64,000 nucleotides of DNA from Doryteuthis pealeii (Eukaryota; Mollusca; Cephalopoda; Myopsida; Loliginidae), in assembly GCA_023376005.1 (NCBI GenBank), contig CM042142.1, positions 56,340,259 through 56,404,258 on the forward strand, in the 5' to 3' direction. Positions 33,591 to 47,595 of the stretch are shown here, piece after piece (position 1 is the stretch's first letter; every line of letters starts with the position of its first letter). The notes beneath the pieces were generated by a model. It searched no databases. It had not been told where the DNA came from and saw nothing but the letters and a program-made list of their open reading frames with translations. A program made the translations under genes and the position numbers.

Positions 33591-34151
33591 GATCATTTAT
33601 GCTGAATCAAGGTCTTTCTTACCAGTAGCCATGTGGCAAAGGGTATCCGGTGGTACAGATAAAGGAACACGAGTATTAATTATATATTTTTTCAATTTTG
33701 TGTCAGCTCAACAAAGATAGTTAACCAGATTTTTAAAAAATAAAACTGTCTTTTAATAACATTTATAATATCATTTTTTTTCTTTTACATGTGTATGAAG
33801 TAAAAATTAAAAGGTTTCAAGGGAGAAAGAGGAGAGAGAGGAGGTTCTATTTATCCTAATGGGGCGAGGCTACATCCACCAAAGAAGCCAGAGGACTTTT
33901 AATGTTTGAAGAAGGTATTTTCAGAGAAAATAACTATAAGAGAAGAAGAAAAAAGTCACAGACGGGAATATATAAGCAAAAGAGGATAGGGAAGAATATT
34001 TTATGATTATAGTGGAAGATAAAGTATCTTATTATTTGGAAAAGCCAGCTCTGACTGCAATTTGGTCCCAAGATTGAACTCATGAGAAAAAAGAGTTGCA
34101 TCCTGGTAGTGAAAGCCACCAAAAATAAAAGAATCCCATGCACACCCACAC

Positions 34152-34182
<31 letters not shown>

Positions 34183-34330
34183 ATATATATATATATCTAC
34201 ACACACACGACACACATGTATTTTAGATTAATACCGTATTGGATTAATCTTTACTTCATTTGTTTTTCATAATCAATAATGACAGACCCTATCTTAACTA
34301 ATGAAATGAAAAGGCATCCTGTGTATGTGA

Positions 34331-34665
34331 GCATTAAAGGCTGATCATAGAGATTTAGAAATTGCACGTTTTCTAAAATTGCAAGATCTTTTGTACACAA
34401 ACACATAATGGCTGATTATCTGTAGGATCACATTACCCCAACATTTGGCCCCCTAATTCTCCAGATCTCATTCCATTGGCTACTATGTGTAGAAATGTTG
34501 AGAAGAAGTTAATGCACATCCTATCAACACCAAAGACTCTTTCAGACTGCCATACTTCTGATATGAACCAGAATCAGTGTAACCGATTTTGAGGTAAACT
34601 CAATTTTGACAGATGCAGGGTTATTGGATGCTAGTGGTGGATTCATTGAATACAATTACTTATTC
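34331..34665 (+). pseudogene. Mariner transposase remnant, counterpart in copy 2
   Basis: Same helix-turn-helix piece and SPD-containing piece as at 18143-18483, with extra small indels. Confidence 0.75.
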
Positions 34666-34760
34666 TTAATTAACTTTTATGTTTTTTATTTTTGTTCAAA
34701 TAGAGTAATTTTTGTAGTTATATAGGGTATTTTCTAATATCATAGATAGAGCATGCCATA

Positions 34761-34917
34761 TCTAAGTTATAGTGTGGACATGAAGTCAACAATGCTTGGT
34801 TACTGACAGTTTCTTTTCTCACCAATGCGATTGTCAAACCACTTGTTTGACAATCGTATAAGCAAGAAATTGTCTGTAACCAAGTCCATTGACTTCATGT
34901 CCATGCACCCTAACTTA
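34761..34917. mobile_element. Foldback element, counterpart in copy 2
   Basis: Matches 18591-18744 with a few small insertions, for example TTTCTTTTCTC for TTTCTC. Confidence 0.7.
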
Positions 34918-35470
34918 TATATATATAATTACATTAATATTGGTAATATAGTTTTACTATAAAGTAGAAGAGTGCTTAGAACATATTATATATATATATA
35001 TATATAGAGAGAAGAGAGAGAGAGGTGTACAAAATCGTAAAATATGTTTCTGTATGCATATATGAAAAAGAATTGATCAGAATGGATTTATATATTCAAA
35101 AAGTAGTTATTTGTATTACTAACAAGGGGATAAAAAAAAAAAAACATTCTAAAATTTGTTGATGTATCTTGGTTGGTGTTTTATGGCAAATCAAACCTTT
35201 TTGGTTCATTTGATGCTGAATCAGGTCATTTTGATATCAGGTTGGCTTACAGTACCATGCTGTTGCTTAAATGGTCAACCATCTTAGTTTTATGAAAGAG
35301 ACATAATAAGACTCCAAATACAAAAGTGCTTTATCTGCTCTTTAAAGCATTAACACTTTGCACTACCAAAATGCAATTTTTAAGAAAAGTATTTTCCTTC
35401 AATTTTTGTTGATTTTTTCCATAGTTAAAGGTTTTATATGGGAGGGACGAGGAGCACTCCAGTGGTTTTG

Positions 35471-35757
35471 ACTATATGAATTGAGGTTTGAATTCAGGTT
35501 TTCCTTCTCTAGACCATTTGCCATACCAAGGTTAAGAACCCATTGTCTGTATCACTGGCCAGTGAGGAAGTCTATTCTTTTTTACTAGACAAAGGAGATT
35601 GTTTTGCTGGGTGTAGTATCACCTACCGTCAGCTTCCCACTTCACTGCACAGATTATAGATTACCCAATCTAGTCCTCATGTGCTGAGTTTGGTGGGGAC
35701 CGGTATCAACTAGGAACCTTGCAATTCCAAGGGGGTGTTCTCGAGCTAAACTGGGCT
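35471..35757 (-). repeat. SINE A plus SINE-B fragment, counterpart in copy 2
   Basis: Same fusion as 19282-19590, with small deletions in the tRNA-like head. Confidence 0.65.
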
Positions 35758-35777
35758 TAATTTTTTTTATTAATATG

Positions 35778-36020
35778 ATATTTACCAAGCACCCATGTGT
35801 TATGGGTTAGACACAAGACCCTATATAATGTGGGACCACCAACAAGCCGTAACTCAGGGGTGATGGGTGAAAAAAGCATTGATCCGTCGGCATTCCTCCT
35901 CAAGGCAGGTGCCTCAGGCACTGGGCATAAACTCAGCCCTGTTCTTTAAATCAGGGGAAAGTGTTGCTTTGGGGAATAGCCTCCTGGGATCAATGCTGTT
36001 ATTGTATCAACGGTCCATGA
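35778..36020 (+). repeat. GC-rich repeat R2, counterpart in copy 2
   Basis: Matches 19612-19850. A second R2 counterpart lies at about 39715-39965, matching 23650-23900. Confidence 0.65.
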
Positions 36021-36698
36021 TTAAATATAGTTTTGTAATAATGAAAATTTATGCATATCAATTTAGCTTAATCATAACAATGATATAATTGGTAGGTACA
36101 AAAAAAAAAAAAGAAATTTTTTTTTTATTACTTCATGGAATTTACTATTTCAAAGTACTTTGTTTCCTCTCCACCCCCCCAACCCACCAACACCAACAGA
36201 TTGCTTTCATCATAGATATCTAAGACAAAACACCTGTCAGAAAACTCAATACTTATCTTCCCATCTTCGCCATCATAAAAAAAAGGTAGAATAAAACAAA
36301 CTTTTAGGTTTGTTTTCTTCTCTCACTCTTTTTCGCCAAAAGTATAAGGGAAAAATAAGTAAGATTGTGGGCGGGGGGTAGTCTAATCTGACAGAAGAAA
36401 ACATAAAAAATGGTTTGCAAAATGGACTTTCTTGTAAGTTAAGGAACAATACGTAGGCAGACAGATCATCACTTAACAAGTTTAGTCTGAGGAATGAAGT
36501 CAGGAAGAAAAATTGTTGAGGGGTTCAAGTATTGTTTGCTTGTTCCTGCAAATGTTGTTTGAAAAGTACATAAACATTATTCTTTTTTTATTTTATTTTG
36601 CATTCTTATTTCTTTCTGCTTAGATACTGAATCTTAAACAAAATAGTGTACTTATATTTACTTTTGTCTCTAGTGATGAAAGCAGAATCTAAAAGACA

Positions 36699-36753
<55 letters not shown>

Positions 36754-38393
36754 CTTTGGGTCAGATTTTGGTGTTTATTAAATGTGGCATCAGCGTAAAT
36801 TGTTTTTCTTAATACTTTGATTTCTATGAGTTTTCTTTTTATTGGTCTGATTGAATACTTTATTTCCTTAGTTCCTATACTATTTGGCATGTACTTCTTA
36901 GCAACAATATTTTTATGCATATAAATACAATACTTGGGTTAAGTTAAAGTTTGCAACTTTTGGTTACATGCCAGTTTGCAGCACATGATCAACCATAGAA
37001 GGTACCTGCTGTGGTTGGTAGTATCATGGTAGAAGGTGCACTGGCATGTTGTGCATTGCTTCACTCCATGTGTGATTTGAAAGCCATCCAGATAAAACGT
37101 GCAACATAATCTAATTTAGGAAATTATGCTTTATGAGTTCAAACTGGGTGTTGGCGTTTTTTGATTATAAGGTGTGTGCCAGATGTCCACTTCTACTTAT
37201 AGACTTGCCGATAACCATATGACCAACCTATTGGCCAACCACTGGTAGTAGTCTGCTGCTAATATTGTTACTTATACCGGCTGTTTTAATCTAGCTACTT
37301 ACAATACTTGACCTTCGTGGACGACGGAACATACATGAAACTACATAGGATTACATAACCCAGGACTTATTCACTTACCAAAGATTCTATTAGCTCAGGA
37401 CTTACTTCTCTTACTTAAAGTCTTTTCACTGGCCAAGGATGCGGCAGAACTAAACGCTCCAACTTAATAAGGCTTGTGGAAGCATGCAAAAAAAATGAGT
37501 GAAAGTGAAGGTGCAGTTGATCATATGACCAGATGATTCAAAATTTTACTCAGGCTTCAAGAATCTGAGAATCAGGCAGAACAGTATGGCCTATAACCAT
37601 GGATTCCAAGGCTCTGCACCAGCCATAGATGCAAAATCTGGTAAGCTTGGCATCTCATAGTCCAGTGTGGTTTTGTCATATTTACAATCTCAGCAAAGCA
37701 TTCGGAGCTGCTGAATAGTGCCTAATTACCAAAATCTTGCAAAATTTTTGATTACTCTAGTATTTAATCATATTCAGGTGCGGACTCAATGATCAATGTC
37801 ACACAGTCCTAAAACTGTGCACCAAAGCCAAATCTGGTGAGCTCGGCATCTCTTAGTCCAGTGTGGTTCGGCATCTTCATGATCTTGGCAAAAGCATCCA
37901 GAGATGCTGAATTGTGCCTCATGTTACCAAGTATCCCTAGTAAATAGGGAGTACAATAAAGAATAAAAGAATTCAAAAAGTGAGAACTCTTTTTTGCCAA
38001 AGAAAAAAAACCATTTACATCTTCATTGTACCAATCAGTGAGTTATGCTTTTGTTGTTTTAAATTAAAGATGTTAGAAAGTTTTGGATGCAAAAAAGAAA
38101 ACAGCAATGAATCTACCCAGACAAATAAGATTTTAAATTAAAGTACACAGTAGAATTTTGCAGATCTTCAGACCACAGAATTATCTTTTTTTTAACTGAA
38201 AATTTGCCTCTAACAAATCCTAGCAACAGATACACAACAGCATGAAGAAAATAACATAACATTTAAAAAAAAAAAACTTTTTTTATTCATTACTAGCAGG
38301 ACCTATGGATATACCACAGTATGATAATCTAATTATTACAATGGTGGGCATGTTTACATATTGAACTATTCTATCAATAGTTCTTATGTAAAA

Positions 38394-38543
38394 AAAAGAA
38401 AAGTAAACACCTACCATCAGCTCCTTACTTTACTGCACAGATCCCTGTGCTACTCATACGCTGAGTTGGTGAGGACTGGTATCGAACTAGGAACCTTGTG
38501 GTTTCTAGCCCAACACTCTACCAACTGAGCCAACCCAGCCCCT
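38394..38543 (-). repeat. SINE A with target duplication, counterpart in copy 2
   Basis: Bounded by the same 16-bp TAGTTCTTATGTAAAA at 38378-38393 and 38544-38559. It sits in the MITE-B copy that starts at 38298. Confidence 0.8.
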
Positions 38544-41249
38544 TAGTTCTTATGTAAAAAGTATAATAATCTCTATTTAACTCTCTCACTTTTTAAAAAT
38601 ATTTCTCTCTTTTTCATTACATTCGATTGAAAAGACTAGTGTTATTGCTTCTGTACATTCACCCCTCTTTATTTTTTATGATAAATATATATGTCCTTTT
38701 TCTTCCCTTTCTTTATAATAAAAATGGAATGGTCCATTATTTAACTGAGGTGACAATACTCATAAGAAATAAGATTTCTGCTAATTAGCAACACAGGATA
38801 ATCAAGATTTACGTTTTTGAATTTCATTTTGGACGGTTTCATTTTTAGCCATGATAATGGTTGAACAAATAAGGAACACGAGTATTGATATATAAATGTG
38901 CTTTGTGCAGTCAGCAGGGCTGAAAATATGCTGACTGCATCCCCTGCAGAAAGGTAAAACTTCTCACCAAAAAAGTGTTAATCCTGGGTATGACAACTGC
39001 ATCTGATCGTGAGGCTACATTCATTCATTGCCATTACTCCCAGATCCACTCTGACTTAAAGTTAGAGTACCATCTATGGGCCAAATAGATCTGTTTAATT
39101 GAATTAAAATAGTTATTTCAATCTATAATTATTTACTAAGTATTATTAGTAGTTACTTGAAATCATATAATGTGTGCAACAATGACATTTATCAAATAAA
39201 AATAATTACTTGATAATAAATAATTACTTTACTAGTTATTAGTATTAGATAGGAATACTAGAAACCATACAACTGTATGCAATTTATTTGTATAGAAGAT
39301 GTTATGGTATTAAATATTCCTATGCATACAATACCAGATACAACACTAATATTGGCCTTACTTAAGCTAGACAGTTGGTCAAAGAGACCCACTCCGATCA
39401 ATTGGTTGGTCATGTCAAGCCCATGCACCTATAATGATTGTCCTGACCTTATTGCCCTTGTGGAAAACCCCATCCTTTTTATGATATATGTGCTAGAAGG
39501 CGGTGGCTGAGGGTCTTATTGTCCTATGTATGACATTAAACTCTATCTGAAGGTGAAGTTCTAATTCTGGATCTCTGGGGAATGTAGGGTACCCTTGATC
39601 ACCATGACCCAGGTTCACTCTGATCCAGAGTGGTAGTATCTATTTGGGTCCCATCTATTTGGTTAAACAGAACAAAATATGTTTAAAAAACAGATTGAGG
39701 TTATTTGTCTCATAACCCACCTGTATGGACCGGGCACAAGGCTCCGTTTTAATGTGGGCCCACCCACAAGCCCAAAGCTAATGGTGGGGAGAACAAAATT
39801 GTGTTGATCCATCGCATTCCCCTCAAAGGGGGCGCCTCAGGCACTGGCAATAAACCCAGCCCCTGCCCCCAAGGGGGCAGGTAATGCCTGGAGAGACGGC
39901 CCCTGGGATCGACGCTATTAATTCAACACAACTCACCGGTCCAGTGGCCGAAGCTCATTGGACCCCCGACGAAGTCGAGTGGTTTGAGTGCACGTATAAA
40001 CAAAACAAGATTGAGTACCCAAGGAGAATGATTGAAACAAAAAGTCTTCAAGCTAAAATAACCCAACAAGGGTTGACATGCTGTAAAATCCAACCAGAAC
40101 CATAAAATAATCCTAGAGACATTGACATACCATTTAAATCAATCAATTATTCTATGTTTTCTCAATTCTCAGATTCCTTATACACCATTTTTTTCAAAAT
40201 CTCAAGTGATTTTCGAAATGAACTTAGATTTTTTTTAATTCAGCTGATAAATTACAGTTCTTTTCCTTCCTACAGATATATCATAAAATAATGTATTATA
40301 TATGATATTTCAAATTCTGGTTAGCTTTTCAACTCAGTAATGAAGTGTTGTTATCTTTTCTATTAGGAAATAAAGATACATGCATGAAAAATTAAGAAAA
40401 CACATGTTTTCTATCATGGTGACACTATCTGAAAGAATTCTTAAAAGTATCAGTGAGAGATGATTTATTTATATAGAGGAATATATAATTATATATAGAA
40501 ATATATATATAAGATATATAAACTCTGTTTAAATATATATATATAATATCAATGTGTGAGGCAGACATTTCATGTCTGAGTTTATTTTTGATCTTTTCTA
40601 GTTTTCTGGCCAGCTTATATATTGAGTTGGAGTCTGTTGAGTATTTCAAAGTTTTTATCCCTAGTACTTTCAGAAATGCCATCATCAGGGCAGATAATAG
40701 TGGGTTCTTAGTTTAAACATGGAAGATGGTTAAACGACCAAGTTGCGGTGGAAGTAAATAGGAGAGGAACTCACAGAAATTATATGAAAAGTGAAGGGAT
40801 GTGGTGGAGGTGGAGGAGAATTAGCGGAAATGCGTTATAGACATTTTAGGATGTGGTGCTATATTGTTCAACATAGTATGCATAGAAGAAAAATGCCCAA
40901 ATATACACACAAATATATATATAATATTCCAGCTGGAGGTAGCCTGTGGATGACTGAATATATGCTCCACCCTAGTGGGTTGAGCTCTAGGAAGGAATTT
41001 CACTGACCACGGCTGATTTATGCTTGATGTAAGGTTCTCTTATTACGGATGGAGCTCTCTCTCTGACGGCCTTTAACATATATATATATGTATTTATCAG
41101 TTAAATCTTGCTCTAGTTTGCATGTATGTCAATGGCCTAGGAGTAAGGAACTATGACTGATGATAAATCGGTCATGTTTTAATCCCAGCTGGAGGTAGCC
41201 AGCTATGTCTAGCCACACATGAGGAAACATGATACATCGAAACACTGTG

Positions 41250-41295
<46 letters not shown>

Positions 41296-42551
41296 AATTT
41301 ATACATTTTACCAAGAACTTGGATTTGTGTATATATGGCTGAATTATTTTTTAAGACTATTGAATATCCATATAATCAATACTTTATAATGATGATGATT
41401 AGAACATGAGAGGAAAGTGATACCAATTGTAGTTGGTGTCCTTGGAACAGTCCGCAAGTGTTTGGAAAACAGACTGGAGGAATTGGAAATCATAGGAAAA
41501 ATTAAGATCATCCTGGCAACTGCATTGTTAAGATCAGCAGAAGAGTATTGGTGACTTGTTGTCATTCAGACTCCAGTAAAAGATGACTAGCTAACAATTG
41601 TGTAGAAAGCTCACAATAATAAAATCCTAGAATGAATAAAGGCTCGTAATAATGAATCCCAGAAATGAAAATAAAAGAAAGCTCGTAATAATAAGAATCC
41701 CAGAATGAGAATAAAAGAAAGCTCGTAATAATAAGAATCCTAGAATGAAATAAAAGAAATCGTAATAATAAGAATCCCAGAATGAAAATAAAGAAGCTCA
41801 GAATCCAGAATGAAAAAAAAGAAAGATAAGAATCCCAGAATAAAATAAAGAAAGCTGTAATAATAGAATCCCAGAATAATAATAGAATCCAAATGAAGCT
41901 CATAATAAAAGAATGAAATAAAAGAAAAGCAAAAAAAAAAAATAATACCTGGACCTTGCTAGAAAGCTAAAAGGGTTAACATGCCATAAAACCAACCAAA
42001 AGTAATTTGTATATATATTTAACATATATGTGTTTGAAAATTTATCTTTTGTACAATTATAGAAAACTGTCTAAAAATAGAAAGTAGTGGACTTTAAAAG
42101 ATGCTTGCACATCCAGGTATGGCCACCCTCTCACATTCTTATATTATCGATGAAGATAACCATGACGAACGAACTCCTTGACAAAAACACCTCAGAGAAA
42201 ATGTCAACAGATATTTGTTTTTTAGTTTCTTTATCTCAAATATAATTAAAATCATTCAGTAGAAATGTCAAGTCTATCTGGCATGGCAGACAATGATGAA
42301 CTAATAAGCTAGTATCCAGTGAGTGTGTCTCCTTTTATGTTGGGGCAAGTTGAAGAGGCACAACCCGATCTAACAGTCACCATGACATCTTGACCTGATG
42401 GCACCAAAGAGCATTTTATAGGTCAATAAAAGAATCTTCATGCTTCAATGAAGACCACCTTTTCTTTAGAAAATGTTATGCTTACTAAAGAGAAACCTTT
42501 GTAATCTTTTGTTTGGCTCTAATGTATGTTTGGTTTTAAGAACTGCTAAAG

Positions 42552-43407
42552 CAGTGCTTCTCAAAGCCGTCTACCCAGACCAGTGTCAGTCCTTGAGTAC
42601 TGCTGGTCCACAGGATGATTTTTAAAAATTTGTATAGTTTTGAAGTATGGCATATGTATTATAAACTAAAATCAAAAATTAAATAAAAAGAAAATTAAAA
42701 CATTTTGCCACATAAATAAAGTTAAATTGAAAAGATTGGATTTAAAAATACATAAAAATATTTTAGTTTTTTTAAAAAAATTCGTCTGTATAAATATTGT
42801 ATAGACCAGTACTTCTCATAGCCAGTCCACCTGACCAGTGCCAATCTGTAGAGTACTGCCTGCCAGTTTCTGGTACTGCCACCATGATCTTTACTATGTG
42901 GTCTTTGAAGATTTTATGGAACTGTACATATAAATAAAATTGGAAATATATTTCTAAAAATATCAACTTTTGTTCGTTTTCTGCTCTTTACCAAGATGGC
43001 TATTTTTACCATCTTTTTGGCTATGTTGTTTTATAGAAAATTAATTTCCTTTTTGTAAATTTCAGCACTGCCACCTTGGTCTCCAAAGAAAAGGGCAACT
43101 ATTGAGTGCAAGTCCTCACCACTTACTGAAACCAACCTAACATACATGGCGCTCTTTTTTATCGTGCCAAGATTTGACAAATTGATATATAAGAAGCAGT
43201 CTCACTGTTCCCATTGACTGTACAACTGGGGGTTAGTTTATATTGATGATAGATTTCTGTATTAAATAAAGCTAATTTTAACATGCCTACATAAATACTT
43301 TTTATTCAAAGTTTTACAAATTCTTTAGTTTTATATACCAGTCCGTGCGTCATTCTAAAAAAAAAATGTCAACCGATCCGCGACTTCAAAAATTTTGAGA
43401 AGCACTG
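42552..43407. mobile_element. hAT-type element, counterpart in copy 2
   Basis: Ends CAGTGCTTCTCAAAG and, on the other strand, CAGTGCTTCTCAAAATT, with GCTAAAG directly at both borders. Shorter than the copy at 26570 because part of the subterminal repeat block is missing. Confidence 0.7.
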
Positions 43408-44142
43408 GCTAAAGTATTACTAATAGATTTACCAGTTAAATGTTAAAAAAAATGGATGACCATCAAAATAACCTCTCTGTGCAGGGCTGGCACATACTAT
43501 CCCTGAACCCCCAGACTGAGGAGCCAAAGTCTACTTGGGGGGCGGGGGGCTCTCGGAAGGGTAGTTTTATATATTTTGTATGAATAATTTACAAAATGAT
43601 CTATTTGTATTACAATTCTTGTCACCATATTAAGTGTTTTAGTTTCAGTGTCACATTGAGTGCAGATTCAATGGATATTCCTTGTGGCATAAAGTTTAAT
43701 GTATTCCTTGCTAGAAAGATTGTTGTATCAGTTACCCATTGTCTGTAAACGTTCCTTCTAGGAAGGAATCCATTCGGCAACTGATTTTTGGAAAATTTAT
43801 CAACAACCATAAATACATCTTTTAACATTTTTTTTTTCTCATTGGTCAATCAAGCTTCTTCTACTTGGTACAGTCTATGAATATAAGTGATTACTTTTCA
43901 TACAGCTTATACCCAAAGATATTACGACAATTTAACCCACAGATGGGACCCTAACAGATATTACCACTCTGAGTCAGAATGGATTTTGGAGTAATTGTTA
44001 TATTCAAAGATGAAAGTGAGATAAGGCTTACTCGTGTTGATTTGGGACTTGGACCTGTAGGAGATCATTGGCCCTGCCTCTGAGTTTAAAACTCATTTAT
44101 TATTTTCTATTTAGATGTGCTGATCTTTGTAAAAATCCTATT

Positions 44143-44179
<37 letters not shown>

Positions 44180-45045
44180 AAACCTTCTGCACAAGCAGGA
44201 TGTGACACAAAGGCAATTTTGAAGTGGAGTTTAAGAGGTTATAATTCATAGATTTCCTTCTCGTAGACTGGATACCTAACCAAAGTTAAAGAGCCCAATC
44301 TGCCTTACTATTTACCCATAACTGGAGGGGAAGTAGTTTGATGCATACTTTTCACAAGACTATTAGCACTATGTGAAATACAAACAACCCCGTCCAGGAT
44401 TTGAACTCGAGTCAAGTCCATTTCCTATGACTAACCATTACACGACACACCTTCTATTAACAATATAAGTAATAATAGGTAACTTGTAAACCCATTATCC
44501 ATGACAATATTGATTTAGAAGGTGTGATGGATTCTAATTAGTATTTCATGATTATATCTATTGAAAAGAATTGAATGACAAAAAAATTATGTTCATCACG
44601 AACAGACTTCACAAAGTTATCATAGAGTTGAAAATTATACTGGAAGCAACTTTATTTTCTTAACAGATTTTTAAGCGTATTGCTCTGATAAAAATTTTGC
44701 TATGATGTACCATCTTTTCAGGGTTATATTTATATATAAACAAAAAGGAGAATAGTATGATAATGAAACAGTTAATTTAGTAGGAAGCGCGTGGTGTAAT
44801 GGTTAAAGTCATAGGAAATGGACTTCCAAATCCTGGATGTGGTAACTGCATTTCACTTAGCGCTAATACCCTTGGGAAAGGTATGAATCCTACTCTCCCT
44901 CCAGCTATGGATAAATAGTAGGGCAGACTGGGCTCTTTAACCTTGGATAGGCAACCGGTCTAGAAGGAAAACTCTGAATTCAAACCTGGTAAACTCCACT
45001 TAAAAATGACCTTGTGTCACGTCCTACTCGTGCAGAGGGGTTGGT
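44180..45045. repeat. Inverted pair of SINE-B, counterpart in copy 2
   Basis: 44180-44455 is minus strand and 44785-45045 plus strand, matching the pair at 28262-29165. Copy 2 reads more cleanly here than copy 1. Confidence 0.75.
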
Positions 45046-46535
45046 ATATATATATAGTTAATCACATAAGTGAATGTAGAAAACTGGCACAAAAGGAATA
45101 CAAGGCCAGCTAGAACTGTTTGGATAAGGTGATCCACTGGGAATTGTGCAAGAAACTAAAGTTTGATAATGCTGACAAATGTGATATACACAAATCAGAA
45201 TCTGTCATTGGATAATATATAGATGTTCAGATATACATTCAATAAACAAGGGAAATTGTTTTTAAAAAAAAGCAAAATAATAATTCTTTTCATTAATATT
45301 AACTCTATTGTTTGGGGGACTGGATATGATACTAAACTGCAATAGGGTGGCTAAGAACCAGTTCTGGAGATCTGGGGAGTGTGAAGAACCTCCTTACATT
45401 ACTTCATTAAGAATTTGAATGACAAAAAAAAATATATTCATCACGAACAGACTTTACAAAGTTATCATACAGTTGAAAATTATACTGGAAGCAACTTTAT
45501 TTTCTTAAGAGATTTTTAAGTGTATTGCTCTGATAAAAATCTTGCTAAAGTTGGATAATGCTGACAAATGTGATATACACAAATCAGAATCTGTCATTGG
45601 ATAATATATAGATGTTCAGATATACATTCAATAAACAAGGGAAATTGGTTTGAAAAAAGCAAAATAATTCTTTTTTTCATTAATAGTAACTCTATTGTTT
45701 GGAATTGGTTTATAGCAAAAAATGTTTTGAGGCTATTTACAATTGCATACAACCAAACAGTGCTTCAAGCTTGAACAGAGATCTGTCATCAAAGTTTTGG
45801 TGGACCATGAATGCAAACCATACAAAATTTACAGAAGAATGTGACATGTAAAGAGAAGCATATTTTGGTCAAAAAAATGTTTACAAATAGGCAGTACATG
45901 TTGTGGAAACATATTGACTCTCCGGTAAAGAAAATATTCTGGGCATACTAACAGTCTTCAGGGACCAGAAAGGACACTTCACTACTGATTTCCTTGAAAA
46001 AGATGCAACTGTAAACAGTGCTTCCCCACTGCCAATTCCTTAGGCAAAATTCACCTTATCTATTGGATAACCCTCATATGTATGTGCCCACAGGTAAGAT
46101 ATGACACAAAGTCCATGAGATATCCAGATGTATGAAAATGCAGGTGGTTTTAAGGAATTCTTTATAGAAATTAGAAAAGAGAAAATATAAGAGGAAAACT
46201 GGTTTATACAGGGAAACCGTTTGAACAATACTCATATTCTTTGTTGTGGAGACAAGCTAATGACTGACAATAAAATCAATCAGTATATATGGAGAAAAAA
46301 ATTCGTAGAAAAATCTTTGATATTTTATTCTGACCCAGTGATCCAAGTGAAATATTACAGTCAATGACATGACTACAATAAGCAATGTATGCAATTTTTC
46401 TTTTTCATGATATTGCAATATTTTGACATTGGTGAATCACAAATTCTAATTATATATGACATCAATAACTAGCTAAGTTTACAACCTTTTTTCATCTTAT
46501 TGAATATATATGATACTCAGATACCTGTGTGCCTT

Positions 46536-46590
<55 letters not shown>
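46536..46590. repeat. (GT)n(AT)n microsatellite
   Basis: A GT start passes into a long AT run. A second AT run lies at about 46927-46983, ending in TGTGTGTG. Confidence 0.9.
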
Positions 46591-46591
<1 letters not shown>

Positions 46592-46940
46592 AAAATAAAA
46601 CGGAAATTAATCCGACAGTGTGAATATGATAAAATGAAAAAACAAAGGATGTTTACAACTGCATGGGCTCATCAGGAGAGAGTGTACAAACCGTTTCGGG
46701 GCCTTTCTCTCGACGGTTTAAAAAGCAACACCGGCCCTTCCTCACTAATATGAGGACCCTCGCAATATCATGCATCGACCGCACGTGGGTCGGTCATCAA
46801 CAAAAATAAGACCGGAAAAATGACCGTTAGCAAAAACAGAACGCTGCTAGTCAAACGTTGGAATTAATCAAAAAATGCGCTGTCAATATTAAAAATAAAA
46901 TGAATTTTATTTAAAAATAAAATGAATTTATATATATATA

Positions 46941-46993
<53 letters not shown>

Positions 46994-47140
46994 TTATTAA
47001 GAGGGAGTTACTTAACAGAGAAGGCAAAATATTGAGTGAGTCGCAACATTCACTGTCAATGAAATAATTAACTGAATAAGTGTTATGATTGAATATAAAA
47101 ATGGCAAATATGTTTGTAGAGCAGATTTAGAAAAAAAATA

Positions 47141-47197
47141 GTAGTCAGAAAGTCTACCCAGGTTTCACCATTCGGATCATCAGGACTACAGACATTT

Positions 47198-47200
<3 letters not shown>
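47141..47200 (-). ncRNA. Hammerhead-ribozyme-like motif (candidate A)
   Basis: On the minus strand: stem I strand AGTC, core CTGATGA (47183-47177), stem II UCC-GAAU-GGU, GAAA (47166-47163), stem III CCTGGGT, cleavage base A (47155), then GACT. Stem I AGTC/GACT continues as GTC/GAC across an internal loop. Stem III ACCUGGGU is self-complementary with wobble. The 10.1-11.1 pair is U-U instead of G-C, a weakness. It borders a (TA)n tract. Confidence 0.45.
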
Positions 47201-47234
<34 letters not shown>

Positions 47235-47262
47235 GATAGAAGGGTTGGAGTAAAATCCTACA

Positions 47263-47595
47263 ATATGAGGTAAGGTAAAAGGATAGTGGACAAAAAATAA
47301 TAACTCCAACAAGTCTTAGAGTGGGAATATTTCGATCTTAGGATAAGATTATCTTCAGCCCAATGACATTTATTTAAAGCAAAAATATGTACATGTGTGT
47401 GATTTGAAGGAGGGGAGAAGGTTGACATTGGTGAATCACAAATTCTAATTTCTCCCCTCCTTCAAATTACACACATGTACATATTTTTGCTTTAAATAAA
47501 TTCATTGGGCTGAAGATGATCTTATCCTAAGATCAAAATGTTCCCACTCTAAGACTTGTTTGAGTTATTTTTTGTCCACTATCCTTTTACCTTAC

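Larger units (their letters stand above)
30705..46414 (+). repeat. 16-kb direct duplication, copy 2
   Basis: The same order of elements as 14540-30571. The first 3 kb (to about 33.6 kb) are full of single-base gains and losses relative to copy 1, the 45-bp minisatellite there being almost unreadable. From about 33.7 kb the two copies agree closely. It ends at about 46414, where copy 1 meets the gap. Everything inside is annotated in copy 1, and only landmarks are listed again. Confidence 0.93.

Noticed and set aside
46590..46760. CTGATGA and GAAAC near a (TA)n tract on the minus strand
   Set aside because: The order is GAAAC then CTGATGA, and neither stem II nor stem I can be paired, so it is not a hammerhead in any permutation I could fold. 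It may still be the end of a Penelope-like element.
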